This document shows, one piece after another, positions 35,150-44,143 of a DNA stretch of 64,000 bases. The notes beneath the pieces are model-generated. The model ran no database searches and was not told the DNA's origin. It saw only the letters and a program-made list of their open reading frames with translations. Numbering within the stretch: the stretch's first letter is position 1; every line of letters begins with the position of its first letter. The stretch comes from Rubricella sp038526735 (lineage in GTDB: Bacteria > Pseudomonadota > Alphaproteobacteria > Rhodobacterales > Rhodobacteraceae), in NCBI GenBank assembly GCA_038526735.1, contig JBCBGM010000008.1, positions 1-64,000 of the forward strand, in the 5' to 3' direction. A program made the translations under genes and the position numbers.

Positions 35150-36250
35150 ATGGCCAGTGATGCCGCGCATATGCGCCACGCGCTCAGTCTCGCGGCGCGG
35201 GGCCTGGGGCGCGTCTGGCCAAACCCGGCGGTGGGGTGCGTGATCGTCTCTCAAGACCGCATCGTCGGCCGGGGCTGGACCCAGCCCAGCGGTCGGCCCC
35301 ATGCAGAAGTGATGGCGCTCGCGCAGGCTGGAGCCGCAGCGAAAGGGGCGGATGTTTTCGTCACGCTAGAGCCCTGCGCCCACCACGGCAAAACGCCCCC
35401 CTGCGCTGAAGCCTTGATCGCCGCCGGGGTCGCCCGTGTGATCACCCCACTCGAAGATCCGGACACCCGCGTCGCAGGTCGCGGGCTCAAGATGTTGCGG
35501 TCTGCGGGTGTCAAAGTCTCTCTCGACACGATCTGCCTTGATGAGGCGGTGGCGCTCAACGAGGGGTTCTTGCTGCACCGTACCCAAGGGCGCCCGACGG
35601 TCACACTCAAGCTCGCAACCACGCTCGACGGGCGCATTGCGATGCCGACGGGGGAGAGCCGCTGGATAACAGGCCCCGCCGCCCGCCAGCGCGTACACCT
35701 TCTGCGCGCCCAGCATGACGCGGTGCTGATCGGCGCTGGCACCGCCCGAGTGGATGACCCGATGCTCGATGTGCGCGATATCGGCATGTCGGATCTCTCC
35801 CCGGTGCGGGTGGTGGCGGATGGCGGGCTGTCGCTGTCGCTCACCGGACGGCTTGCCCGCAGCGCGCAGCAGGCCCCGGTTTGGCTGATCCACAACCCCC
35901 GCGCAGACCGGCTTCGCCGCGATGCCTGGCGCGACGTGGGGGCAAAAACCCTCGCATGCGCTGAGGTGGGCGGGCGGCTTTCTGCGCCTGACATCCTCAA
36001 GACGCTCGCGAAAGAGGGGATCACGCGGGTGTTTTGCGAGGGCGGTGGGCAGCTTGCGGCCTCGCTGCTCAAAGCGGGTTTGGTGGACCGGCTGATCGAG
36101 ATGCGCTCGGGCAAAATCATCGGCGGGCGCGGGCGCAGCGCGATCGCAGACCTCGGGTTCGAGCGGCTCGCGGATGTGCCCCAATTCACCCTCGCGCGCA
36201 GCCAACCGGTGGGCGAGGACATGCTGCTCGAATGGGTGCCGCGCAGCTAA
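35150..36250 (+). CDS. ribD: Riboflavin deaminase/reductase
   Basis: RibD deaminates and then reduces the pyrimidine intermediate of riboflavin synthesis. The deaminase half has the HAEVMAL zinc motif and PCAHHGKTPPCAEALI. The reductase half starts near TVTLKLATTLDGRIA and includes VFCEGGGQLAASLL. The length is 366 residues. The TAA stop shares bases with the TAG stop of kpsC on the other strand, a convergent junction. Confidence 0.96.
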   Translation: MASDAAHMRHALSLAARGLGRVWPNPAVGCVIVSQDRIVGRGWTQPSGRPHAEVMALAQAGAAAKGADVFVTLEPCAHHGKTPPCAEALIAAGVARVITPLEDPDTRVAGRGLKMLRSAGVKVSLDTICLDEAVALNEGFLLHRTQGRPTVTLKLATTLDGRIAMPTGESRWITGPAARQRVHLLRAQHDAVLIGAGTARVDDPMLDVRDIGMSDLSPVRVVADGGLSLSLTGRLARSAQQAPVWLIHNPRADRLRRDAWRDVGAKTLACAEVGGRLSAPDILKTLAKEGITRVFCEGGGQLAASLLKAGLVDRLIEMRSGKIIGGRGRSAIADLGFERLADVPQFTLARSQPVGEDMLLEWVPRS

Positions 36251-38217
36251 CGCCAGAACGGCGTCGAGGCCAACGCTCCTTGCGCCTTTGACAGCAGCCG
36301 CAGCACCGTTCCGGGTCGTGTGCCCCGCTGCGCCGCGATGCGCTCGATCACGGTTTCAGGGCCACAGGCGCGTCGCGTGACAGGGTCAAAGTAGAGCGCG
36401 CTCTCGATGAGCGTTGCGTGGATGAGTTGGTCAAGCGAGAGCGGTACGCCACGTCGGTTTTCGGGCAGCGGCGGGCCGAGATCATCGGTCAGGCCCCATC
36501 CCGCATAGAATGGCCAGCCGAAGCAGGTAACGGGAATGCTGCGCAGCAGTGCCTCAAACCCCAGCGTGGAGGTCATGGTCACTACCCGCTCCAGCTTTGG
36601 CCTAAGTGCAGTGAGGCTTGCGGGGGTTTCTGCGGCGCTCACGGCGGCAAGGGCCCCGCGCGGCAACACCCCTGGGCGCAACCCTGCGACGACATCCGGA
36701 TGCGCACGGTAGAGGAGTTGCGCATGCGGAAATCGCTCTCGCGCCGCCTCCAACAGCGCCGCATTACTCTGCACAGTGCCGCCGCCGCACAGCAAAGAGG
36801 CGTCGTCCTCCACCTGGCCAACAACAAGCGTCCAACCGTCGCCATCGGGGGCAGTGCCCGCGCCCGACACGCCATATTTTGTGACGTCCAGCTCTAGAAT
36901 CCGCGCCCGCAACCTTTCAGCCCGCGCCAGTGCCGCAGGCGGCAACGCCACACTCGCAGCGCACCGCGCCTCTAGATCACTGGGGCGCGTGGCGTCAAAA
37001 CTTATGCCCCGACGATCCAGCGTCAGAGAGAGCGGCGGCACCAGTTCTGCGCCCAACCCCGCGCTGCGCAGGACACCGTCCTCCAGCTGCCAAACGTTGG
37101 TATCGGCCCCCAACCGGCTCGCCCAGACCACCGGTTGCATCCCAGCCGTGCGAGCTGCGGCGGGCGTTTTTGAGAACCGCACGGTCGCCCCCGTCGCCCC
37201 CAAAAGCGCTTTCACCCGCGCCCGCTTCCACAGCCGCACTTCGCAGAGGCCCAACGGCCGCGCAGTCGTGCGCGCATGGCGGGCGGCTGCATCGAGGCGC
37301 TCAATCACCCGGGTCAGATCACAGGCCTGTCGCTCTATCGGATCAAACCACCGGGTGCGGTCGATATGGGTGACGGAAAAGAGCTGCTCCGCCGTCAAAG
37401 CGGGGCCAGAAACCTCCCCCGCATCGAGCCCGCGCCCTGCGTAGTGTGGCCTGGCGAAAAGCTTCGGCCGGTGCCCCGCGAAAATCGCTTCCTGCCCGAG
37501 TTGGGATGACACGGCATAAACCGCCTCCGCCCGCTCCAGCACATCCCACGGGTTTGCAGGCGTGGTCAGCCGCTGCACCCGGTCGAGCAAAACACGGCCC
37601 TCAAAATGCCCCCGCCCGCGTGGGTGACAGCGAATGACAATGGGCAGACCCGGATGATCATCCAGCGCGCTCTGCAACATTCGCTCAAAACTCTGCGGCC
37701 CCCCACCTGACGCCGCGATGGAGGCATCGCCGCGGCGCTGATCGCACAGCAAGACAAACCGGCGGGGCAAATCCGCCTCCTCCGCGTCGCGCCAGGCGTT
37801 GTATTTGGAGAGGCGATAGGCACGCAGCAGCGCCATAAGGTTTGCCGCGTCCGAATGCGCCGGGGCGGCCTGCGCAAGGACATCCATCAGCTCCGACGAG
37901 CCATGTCCAAACGGCAAACCCTTGCTATCTAGCACAAACCCAAAGCTCAAAGGGTCCTCCGGATGCACACTCCGCAGCGGCGCATCTTCCAGATAAACCA
38001 GGGGCTTACCCAGCCGCTTGGCCAGAGCTTTACCCCGCCACGCCGTCGCACTCGCGCCCCAAACCGCAATGGCATCGCTCCCCGGCCCAGCCCGCTCTAG
38101 CCGCCAGCCATAAGCCCGCAGCATGCACTTTAGATGTCGGTTAAAAAGCAGGCCGAGGGAGACGACCCCAAGCCGCCGCGGCTCTGCGGCCTCAGAAATC
38201 ACCGATTGTGCGGTCAA
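36247..38217 (-). CDS. Capsule polysaccharide export protein KpsC-like
   Basis: KpsC-type enzymes are the Kdo transferases that build the lipid-linked Kdo primer of ABC-dependent capsules. The 656-residue protein shows two related halves: KPLVYLEDAPLRSV near 90 in the first and LSLTLDRRGISFDATRPSDLE in the second. Each is followed by a PFYAGWGLTDD/HYAGRG-like segment. The start is ambiguous. ATG 38217 overlaps the export lipoprotein gene by 26 nt, and no shorter start is obviously better. It lies in the same operon as the wza-like and kpsS-like genes. Confidence 0.88.
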   Translation of the reverse strand: MTAQSVISEAAEPRRLGVVSLGLLFNRHLKCMLRAYGWRLERAGPGSDAIAVWGASATAWRGKALAKRLGKPLVYLEDAPLRSVHPEDPLSFGFVLDSKGLPFGHGSSELMDVLAQAAPAHSDAANLMALLRAYRLSKYNAWRDAEEADLPRRFVLLCDQRRGDASIAASGGGPQSFERMLQSALDDHPGLPIVIRCHPRGRGHFEGRVLLDRVQRLTTPANPWDVLERAEAVYAVSSQLGQEAIFAGHRPKLFARPHYAGRGLDAGEVSGPALTAEQLFSVTHIDRTRWFDPIERQACDLTRVIERLDAAARHARTTARPLGLCEVRLWKRARVKALLGATGATVRFSKTPAAARTAGMQPVVWASRLGADTNVWQLEDGVLRSAGLGAELVPPLSLTLDRRGISFDATRPSDLEARCAASVALPPAALARAERLRARILELDVTKYGVSGAGTAPDGDGWTLVVGQVEDDASLLCGGGTVQSNAALLEAARERFPHAQLLYRAHPDVVAGLRPGVLPRGALAAVSAAETPASLTALRPKLERVVTMTSTLGFEALLRSIPVTCFGWPFYAGWGLTDDLGPPLPENRRGVPLSLDQLIHATLIESALYFDPVTRRACGPETVIERIAAQRGTRPGTVLRLLSKAQGALASTPFWR

Positions 38218-39337
38218 GAATGCGCGTGGTGCTGTCGATGGCCTGCAAGGGCGGCGCGATGGAGCCGATGACCTTCAGGAACTGAACATAAGGCGCTTCA
38301 GAGACATAGATGATGTCGCCATCGCGCACCATAAACCCGTCCGCCACAAAGAAGGATGCGGGCTTCGTCAGGTCCATCACATAGGCCACACGCTCCACCT
38401 CATCGCTAAGGTCTGGCGCCACCTCGTCGAGGATAAACTCCTCCTCCACCCGCAGCACAAAAACGCCCGTCGGGTCTGCAGTGGCGGCGTTCAGACCGCC
38501 GATCAGCGCCAGAGCATCGAGCAGCGAGATTTGTCGGTTCGGGAAGCGCACCTCTGAGGTGCTGCCCACGGCCCCCAGCGCGATGAACGAGCGCGGGTCG
38601 TTTTCGATGATGATCACATCGCCGCCCTGCAACGGCACATCGGCATCGGGGCTGCGAAACACATCCTCCATCCAGGTGCTGCTGATCAGGTCCCCCCGGC
38701 GGATCGTGATGCGCGACACCTCCGGATCAAACCCGCCGCCGGGCGTGTTGGCCAAAAGGCCCGAGAGGGTGCGGGTTTGCGCCTGGATCGGGAATTCTCC
38801 AATCGCGCCGGCGCTGCCAAACACCTTCACCGTGTTGCCACCTGCGGGGCTGAGGGAGACCTCCACCTGCGGCTCTGGCGTCATTTCAGAGAGCCTGCGC
38901 GTGAGCGACTGGCGCAACTCCTCTACCGTCAGACCAGAGACGTTCAAGCGCCCCACTTGCGGAATGAACACGCGGCCCGAGAGGTCAACCTGCTTCGGCC
39001 CCAGCGGGGTGCCACCGCCGACGCCACCAAAGAGCGACGGCGTGGTGTTTTCCCACACCACAATCTCCACCACGTCCAGCGGACGGATCACCTCAATGTT
39101 CTCGATGTTCGCGGTCGTAAAGCTCTGCGAGAACAAGAGCGCGTCATCCACGATTGTCTGGCGCGACACTTGGTCTGTGATTTCAATGATTTCCAGCGCC
39201 GGGGAGCCATCCTCAGGCTCGGCGGCCAACTCTTGGATCGTTGGGCCGGGGCGCGGCAGCGTGCAGGCAGACAGCACCATTACCGCGCAGAACAAAGCCC
39301 CGCAGGACCGGAGGGAAGGGAAGGTTCGGTGCGCCAT
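38192..39337 (-). CDS. Polysaccharide export outer-membrane lipoprotein (Wza/KpsD type)
   Basis: This is a 381-residue protein with a lipoprotein signal (VLSAC, Cys25). A poly-export domain (VIRPLDVVEIVVWENTTPSL) is followed by SLBB-type repeats: LSGRVFIPQVGRLNVSGL, VFGSAGAIGEFPI and FIALGAVGSTSEVRFPN. It would form the outer-membrane pore for capsule export. It is transcribed between the kpsS-like and kpsC-like genes. The inner-membrane transporter genes are not in the window. Confidence 0.92.
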   Translation of the reverse strand: MAHRTFPSLRSCGALFCAVMVLSACTLPRPGPTIQELAAEPEDGSPALEIIEITDQVSRQTIVDDALLFSQSFTTANIENIEVIRPLDVVEIVVWENTTPSLFGGVGGGTPLGPKQVDLSGRVFIPQVGRLNVSGLTVEELRQSLTRRLSEMTPEPQVEVSLSPAGGNTVKVFGSAGAIGEFPIQAQTRTLSGLLANTPGGGFDPEVSRITIRRGDLISSTWMEDVFRSPDADVPLQGGDVIIIENDPRSFIALGAVGSTSEVRFPNRQISLLDALALIGGLNAATADPTGVFVLRVEEEFILDEVAPDLSDEVERVAYVMDLTKPASFFVADGFMVRDGDIIYVSEAPYVQFLKVIGSIAPPLQAIDSTTRILDRTIGDF

Positions 39338-39386
39338 GTTATTCTGCTCTGCCTGCCTTGGGCGGTTTTGATCAGTATACCGAGCG

Positions 39387-40682
39387 CTACCGCATCATGA
39401 AAGCGTTATCGAATCGGCCCGTGTTCAGAAGCGCCTCATAGGGGCCCTCGTTGGCCAGCATACGATCTACCGCGTCCCGCAAAATATCAGCACGGCCCCG
39501 GCCGGTGTAGAAGCTGCCTTTGATCTGACTGGTGAACAGCAAAAACCTTCTAAACCCTAAATAGGCATGATGATCAGGCGATTGCGGGTCGGCGAAGAAC
39601 GCCACCAGTGGCTGATCCGACACAAACTCGGGCTTGGAATAAACCGCCCGCCCCAACGCCTTCACCGGCAGTCCGCGCCACAGCGCCTGTTGGGCAGCGG
39701 TGGAGTTGATGGTGACGGCAGACTGCGCGGTATCAAGCAAAGTCGCCAAAGGCCCTCCCGGGATAAGCGAGACGCGACCCCGCACTCCCGCTGCCCTTGC
39801 TGCAGAGGCCACCAGCTTACCCATCGGCTCTCGACCATCGTCAAACGGATGGGTCTTGAACACGAGCACATGATGCGAGGGCGCGCCCTGCGCAAACGCC
39901 TCCGTCACCTCTGCGATAAACGGCGCCATACAGTCATAGCCCGAATGCGCCTGAACCGAGCTGTCATGGCCCAGCTGCAGCAGAACCAGATGAAACGGCA
40001 CGCCAGAGGTCAGCACCTTTTGCGTCGCCCAGCGCCGCTCAATCGCATCGAACGGAGACTTCAGGATCTTGCGCACGTAGAGCCCCGTCTCCTGCGCAAC
40101 CCCCACCCCCCGATGAGAGCGATACTGCGGATATTTCCGCGCCTTGAGAGCGATATGCCCATGGTAAAGCGCGCCCGAGAGAGCATGGCGCAGCGCCGTG
40201 CCCCACTGGTCTGGCGTGTTGGGCAACGGCGCATCTTCGGGCGGGAGCGCATGCAAGATGTCCTCCGTGGTGAGTGACATCAGCGGAGACGCCCCATTCA
40301 CCCCGCCCCGTTCATAGGTCACCCAGTAGGGCCGAAGATATCCTTCCTCAAACACATGCAGGGTGATGTCCTGTTGCTCTGCGAGGGTGATCGCCGCGGC
40401 ATGATGCGGCCGCGCATCGCCGTAGAGCACCAGATCGGTGACACCACGCTCTTTCAGGAAAGCCTCAAGCCAAGAAGACCACGCCTCTGCCGGTTCTTGA
40501 TAGGCGGTGTAGGTCCGCGCGCGGCCCCACGACCACTCATCGCCCGCGTTTAGCCCCACGCGCAACGTCTCGCAGCCCGCCCGGTCCAACGCCTCTGCGA
40601 GTTTGGCGAAGAAGGGACCATGCGGTCCTTGCAGAAACAAAAAGCGGCGCGGCACGGGCAAACTCCGGCAAAAGTTGCCCAT
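39387..40682 (-). CDS. Capsule export protein KpsS-like
   Basis: KpsS works with KpsC to make the Kdo linker at the reducing end of the capsule. The 431-residue protein starts with FLFLQGPHGPFFAKLAEAL, typical of the family, and has HVFEEGYLRPYWVTYERGG and KTHPFDDG. It has no signal peptide, so it is cytoplasmic. The start at 40682 faces the ribE start at 40779 with 96 bp between, probably a shared divergent promoter region. Confidence 0.9.
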   Translation of the reverse strand: MGNFCRSLPVPRRFLFLQGPHGPFFAKLAEALDRAGCETLRVGLNAGDEWSWGRARTYTAYQEPAEAWSSWLEAFLKERGVTDLVLYGDARPHHAAAITLAEQQDITLHVFEEGYLRPYWVTYERGGVNGASPLMSLTTEDILHALPPEDAPLPNTPDQWGTALRHALSGALYHGHIALKARKYPQYRSHRGVGVAQETGLYVRKILKSPFDAIERRWATQKVLTSGVPFHLVLLQLGHDSSVQAHSGYDCMAPFIAEVTEAFAQGAPSHHVLVFKTHPFDDGREPMGKLVASAARAAGVRGRVSLIPGGPLATLLDTAQSAVTINSTAAQQALWRGLPVKALGRAVYSKPEFVSDQPLVAFFADPQSPDHHAYLGFRRFLLFTSQIKGSFYTGRGRADILRDAVDRMLANEGPYEALLNTGRFDNAFMMR

Positions 40683-40778
40683 TGGTCACCCGCGATGCTT
40701 GCCCGCGCAACCCCCTCGCGCTTGTCGAATGCCCATAGAGCCCCTAATCACACCTCAAAGACGGAGCGGAGTGAGAGC

Positions 40779-41378
40779 ATGTTCACAGGCATTATCACCG
40801 ACGTGGGCGAGGTGACCCAGCTTGAGCACAAGGGCGATCTGCATGTGCGGATCGCGACCGAGTATGACCCGCAAACCATCGATCTCGGCGCCTCGATCGC
40901 CTGCAACGGTGTGTGCCTGACGGTCGTTGACCGCGGCACGTCTGGCGCGCGCAACTGGTTCGACGTGACGCTTTCTGCCGAGTCCGTGGGCCTGACCACC
41001 GCGCAATCCTGGGCCGTGGGCAGCCCGCTGAACCTTGAGCGGGCCCTGCGCGTCGGCGATGAGCTTGGCGGGCATATCGTCTCGGGCCATGTGGATGGCA
41101 TGGCGGAGGTTGTGAGCGTCAAGGATGAGGGCGAGTCGACCCGCTATGTCTTTGAGGCACCCGAAACCCTCGCCAAATTCATCGCGCCCAAAGGCTCTGT
41201 CGCGCTCGATGGCACGTCGCTCACGGTGAACGAGGTGGAGGGGCGGCGCTTTGGCGTCAACATCATCCCCCACACCAAAGCCGTCACCACCTGGGGCGAG
41301 ATCAAGGAGGGCGACCATGTCAACCTCGAGATCGACACCCTCGCCCGCTACGTCGCGCGGTTGGCCGAAGCATCATGA
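40779..41378 (+). CDS. ribE: Riboflavin synthase alpha subunit
   Basis: This enzyme converts two lumazine molecules to riboflavin. ATG 40779 (MFTGIITDVGEV) begins the standard opening of the first barrel. The second barrel starts near GDELGGHIVSGHVDGMA. Conserved Cys in SIACNGVCLTVVD and TSLTVNEVEG are present. The length is 199 residues. An upstream in-frame extension to 40620 runs antisense to kpsS and is rejected. The stop overlaps the next gene by 4 nt. Confidence 0.96.
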   Translation: MFTGIITDVGEVTQLEHKGDLHVRIATEYDPQTIDLGASIACNGVCLTVVDRGTSGARNWFDVTLSAESVGLTTAQSWAVGSPLNLERALRVGDELGGHIVSGHVDGMAEVVSVKDEGESTRYVFEAPETLAKFIAPKGSVALDGTSLTVNEVEGRRFGVNIIPHTKAVTTWGEIKEGDHVNLEIDTLARYVARLAEAS

Positions 41379-41932
41379 TGCTAGGGCACAATGGTGGCCC
41401 GACGATGGAGCCGGGCGAAAGCTGGCGCAAAACCTGCTGGTCAAAGGCCCGCAAAGACCTGCTGCCCACGCTGCCCCTGCAAATCGTGCGCATCCGCGTA
41501 AAACGCGCGCAGGCGCTCGGCCTCGACTATACCACCTACGCCACCGTCCGCGCGACCACGGGGCGAGACATCGTCGCGTTTCTGTTTTCTGACAACGCGC
41601 TGCGGTTGCGCGCGCCGGGGCAGATGCCGCCCGCCCGAGCCGCGAAACTGCAAGAGGCACCTGACTGTATTCGCCACCTCGCCGTGCACCCGCCGCTGCG
41701 ACCAGAAACAGCCCTCGCGCATCTCTCCGCCGACCACGGGATTGCGCTTGAGACTGTCTTCGCGGCCCCGATGCTCAGCCAAAGCTGGACCGAAACGCGC
41801 GCGCATCTTCGCGCCGCTTTAGGCCAGACACCGTCGGATGCGGTTCTGATGATCGGGGACGGCCCTTTAGAGCCCGGATGGGCCAAAGCCGGAGCGCTTG
41901 CAGGCTACGTTCCCGCCGACCGGTATTTTTGA
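41375..41932 (+). CDS. Hypothetical protein, co-transcribed with ribE
   Basis: This 185-residue protein is of unknown function. It begins MMLGHNGGPTMEPGESW, with the GHNGGP motif seen at the start of several alphaproteobacterial proteins of unknown role. A basic segment, RIRVKRAQALGLDYTTYA, looks like a short DNA-binding or helical patch. HADs and kinases are not suggested by any motif. Its start overlaps the ribE stop by 4 nt, which ties it to the riboflavin operon. Confidence 0.65.
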   Translation: MMLGHNGGPTMEPGESWRKTCWSKARKDLLPTLPLQIVRIRVKRAQALGLDYTTYATVRATTGRDIVAFLFSDNALRLRAPGQMPPARAAKLQEAPDCIRHLAVHPPLRPETALAHLSADHGIALETVFAAPMLSQSWTETRAHLRAALGQTPSDAVLMIGDGPLEPGWAKAGALAGYVPADRYF

Positions 41933-42007
41933 ACGGCGCGTCATCCGCACTGGCCAACGCAGGCCGCCGGGCTTAAGTGACGGCCTCGAACAGATGTGGG
42001 TGCTGAC

Positions 42008-43120
42008 ATGCGCGAAGAGCCAAAATCTCACTATGAGGCCGCCATCTCTCCGATCGAAGAGATCATAGATGACGCGCGCAATGGCCGGATGTTCATTCTC
42101 GTGGACCATGAAGATCGCGAGAACGAGGGCGATCTGGTGATCCCGGCGCAGATGGCGACACCCGACGCGATCAACTTCATGGCCACCCACGGGCGCGGGC
42201 TGATCTGTCTGGCGTTGACCGGAGAACGGCTCGATGCCCTGGGCCTGCCCTTGATGTCCGCCCGCAACTCCTCGCGCCACGAAACCGCCTTCACCGTGTC
42301 TATCGAGGCGCGCGAGGGCGTCACGACCGGGATTTCGGCTGCCGACCGCGCGCGCACCGTCTCTGTCGCGATCAACCCGACCTCCGGCGCACAAGACATC
42401 GCGACGCCGGGCCATATCTTTCCGCTCCGCGCCCGCGATGGCGGCACGCTGGTGCGCGCAGGCCATACCGAAGCCGCCGTCGATATTTCTCGCCTCGCGG
42501 GGCTCAACCCCTCGGGCGTGATCTGCGAGATCATGAAGGAAGACGGCACAATGGCGCGGCTGCCAGACCTTGTGTCTTTCGCGCAGCTGCATGGCCTCAA
42601 GATTGGCACCATCTCTGACCTCATCGCCTACCGCCGTCGCCACGACAATCTGGTGCGCGAGCGCGCGGTCAAGGCGGTCACGTCGGAGTATGGCGGCGAG
42701 TGGGTCTTGCGGGTGTTCTCTGACACCACCGGCGGCGCCGACCACATCGCGCTGACCAAAGGTGAAATCCCCGGTGACGCGCCCGTGCCTGTCCGCATGC
42801 ACGCGATGAACCCGCTCGACGACATGCTGGCACTCAACCCCGCCCGCTCTCGCCAGTTGCAAGACGCGATGGACGCCATCGCCGCTGAGGGGCGCGGTGT
42901 GGTTGTGCTGTTGCGCGATATGTCGAGCGTGCTCGACATTGAGGGCGCCGTCTCTCCCACCACGTTGCGGCAATACGGTGTCGGCGCGCAAATCCTCTCC
43001 GCCCTCGGGATCACCGAGATGATCCTCTACACAAACTCGCCGTCTGTGCGCGTGGTCGGGCTAGATGGCTATGGCCTCACGATCACAGAAACCCGCACCT
43101 TCGGCCCCGGAGCATCCTGA
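42008..43120 (+). CDS. ribB: 3,4-dihydroxy-2-butanone 4-phosphate synthase with RibA-like domain
   Basis: The N-terminal half (to about residue 205) has DHEDRENEGDL, RGLICLALTGERL and TTGISAADRART, the conserved RibB catalytic set. The C-terminal half resembles GTP cyclohydrolase II but has no cysteine at all. It lacks the zinc-binding CLTGDVFGSxRCDCG-type motif, so cyclohydrolase activity is unlikely. Such fusions have been described as RibBX. ATG 42008 was chosen; an in-frame GTG lies at 41996. The length is 370 residues. It overlaps ribH by one base. Confidence 0.93.
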   Translation: MREEPKSHYEAAISPIEEIIDDARNGRMFILVDHEDRENEGDLVIPAQMATPDAINFMATHGRGLICLALTGERLDALGLPLMSARNSSRHETAFTVSIEAREGVTTGISAADRARTVSVAINPTSGAQDIATPGHIFPLRARDGGTLVRAGHTEAAVDISRLAGLNPSGVICEIMKEDGTMARLPDLVSFAQLHGLKIGTISDLIAYRRRHDNLVRERAVKAVTSEYGGEWVLRVFSDTTGGADHIALTKGEIPGDAPVPVRMHAMNPLDDMLALNPARSRQLQDAMDAIAAEGRGVVVLLRDMSSVLDIEGAVSPTTLRQYGVGAQILSALGITEMILYTNSPSVRVVGLDGYGLTITETRTFGPGAS

Positions 43121-43632
43121 TGGCCTCTCACACCGAGCATGACACACTCCCGCTGCCGAGCTTCGAGACACCGCCCAAAGTGCTCATCGTCGTGGCGCCC
43201 TATTACAAAGACATCGCCGACGGGCTGGTCGCGGGCGCCGAAGCCGCCCTCGCGCAGGTGTCGGCTGAGGTCGAGCGGGTTGATGTGCCCGGCGCGTTGG
43301 AGATCCCGGCGGCGATCCGCCAAGCCTACCGTTCCGGCGATTTCGATGCCTATGTCGCCCTTGGTTGCGTGATCCGTGGGGAAACCACGCATTACGACAT
43401 CGTCGCGGGCGAAAGCTCCCGCGCGCTCACGGACCTGTCGCTTGTGGGGCTCGCCATCGGCAACGGTATCCTGACCGTGGAAAACACCGCGCAGGCCGAG
43501 GCCCGCGCCAACCCAGACAAAATGAACAAAGGCGGCGGCGCGGCAGAGGCGGCGCTGCATGTATTGGCCCTCTCGCAGCGGTTCGGCAAAACCGTGCGCG
43601 AGATTGGTTTTAAGATTGGAAATGCCTCCTGA
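43120..43632 (+). CDS. ribH: 6,7-dimethyl-8-ribityllumazine synthase
   Basis: RibH joins the RibB and RibD products to form the lumazine. The motifs IVVAPYYKDIADGLVAGAE, VPGALEIPAAI and GCVIRGETTHYDIVAGE carry the substrate-binding residues and catalytic His. The length is 170 residues. An N-terminal extension of about 20 residues precedes the fold. It is translationally coupled to ribB and nusB. Confidence 0.95.
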   Translation: MASHTEHDTLPLPSFETPPKVLIVVAPYYKDIADGLVAGAEAALAQVSAEVERVDVPGALEIPAAIRQAYRSGDFDAYVALGCVIRGETTHYDIVAGESSRALTDLSLVGLAIGNGILTVENTAQAEARANPDKMNKGGGAAEAALHVLALSQRFGKTVREIGFKIGNAS

Positions 43633-44117
43633 TGGCGCGCACTGCAAAACTCTCCCACATCGAAAAACGCCAACAGAAATCCGCCGCGCGCTTGTTTGCG
43701 GTACAGGCGCTGTTTCAGATGGAGGCGTCGCAATCCTCGCTCTCTGACGTGCAGGAAGAGTTCGAGAGCCACCGTTTTGGGGCAGAGATTGCGGGGGATA
43801 CTTATTCCGAGGGCGACGTCGCGCTCTTTCGCAAAGTGCTGGATACGGCGGTGTCTGAGCAAGCGCAGATTGACCAAGCCACCGACGCGGCTCTGGTTGA
43901 GCGCTGGCCCCTGGGCCGCATCGACCCCACGCTTCGCGCGCTCTTTCGCGCCGCAGGAGCGGAGCTTTTGACCAAATCCACCCCACCCAAGGTCGTGATC
44001 ACTGAGTTTGTGGATGTCGCCAAAGCCTTCTACCCCGACGGCCGCGAACCCAAACTCGCCAACGGCGTGCTCGATCACATGGCCCACGCGCTGACACCGG
44101 AGGCGTTTGAGGGGTAA
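43632..44117 (+). CDS. nusB: Transcription antitermination factor NusB
   Basis: NusB joins NusE (S10) in rRNA antitermination. The helical sequence RTAKLSHIEKRQQKSAARLFAV, with a FQMEASQSSL stretch, is typical, as is LVERWPLGRIDPTLRALFRAA. The length is 161 residues, with the C-terminal EFVDVAKAFYPDGREPKLANGVLD motif. The ribH-nusB order is conserved in alphaproteobacteria. The ATG overlaps the ribH stop by 1 nt. Confidence 0.95.
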   Translation: MARTAKLSHIEKRQQKSAARLFAVQALFQMEASQSSLSDVQEEFESHRFGAEIAGDTYSEGDVALFRKVLDTAVSEQAQIDQATDAALVERWPLGRIDPTLRALFRAAGAELLTKSTPPKVVITEFVDVAKAFYPDGREPKLANGVLDHMAHALTPEAFEG

Positions 44118-44143
44118 ATGACCCCCTGATTAGGAGTTTCCCC

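Noticed and set aside
41867..42991. A 374-codon open frame on the minus strand over ribB
   Set aside because: It is the antisense reading of ribB codons and has a composition typical of shadow frames.
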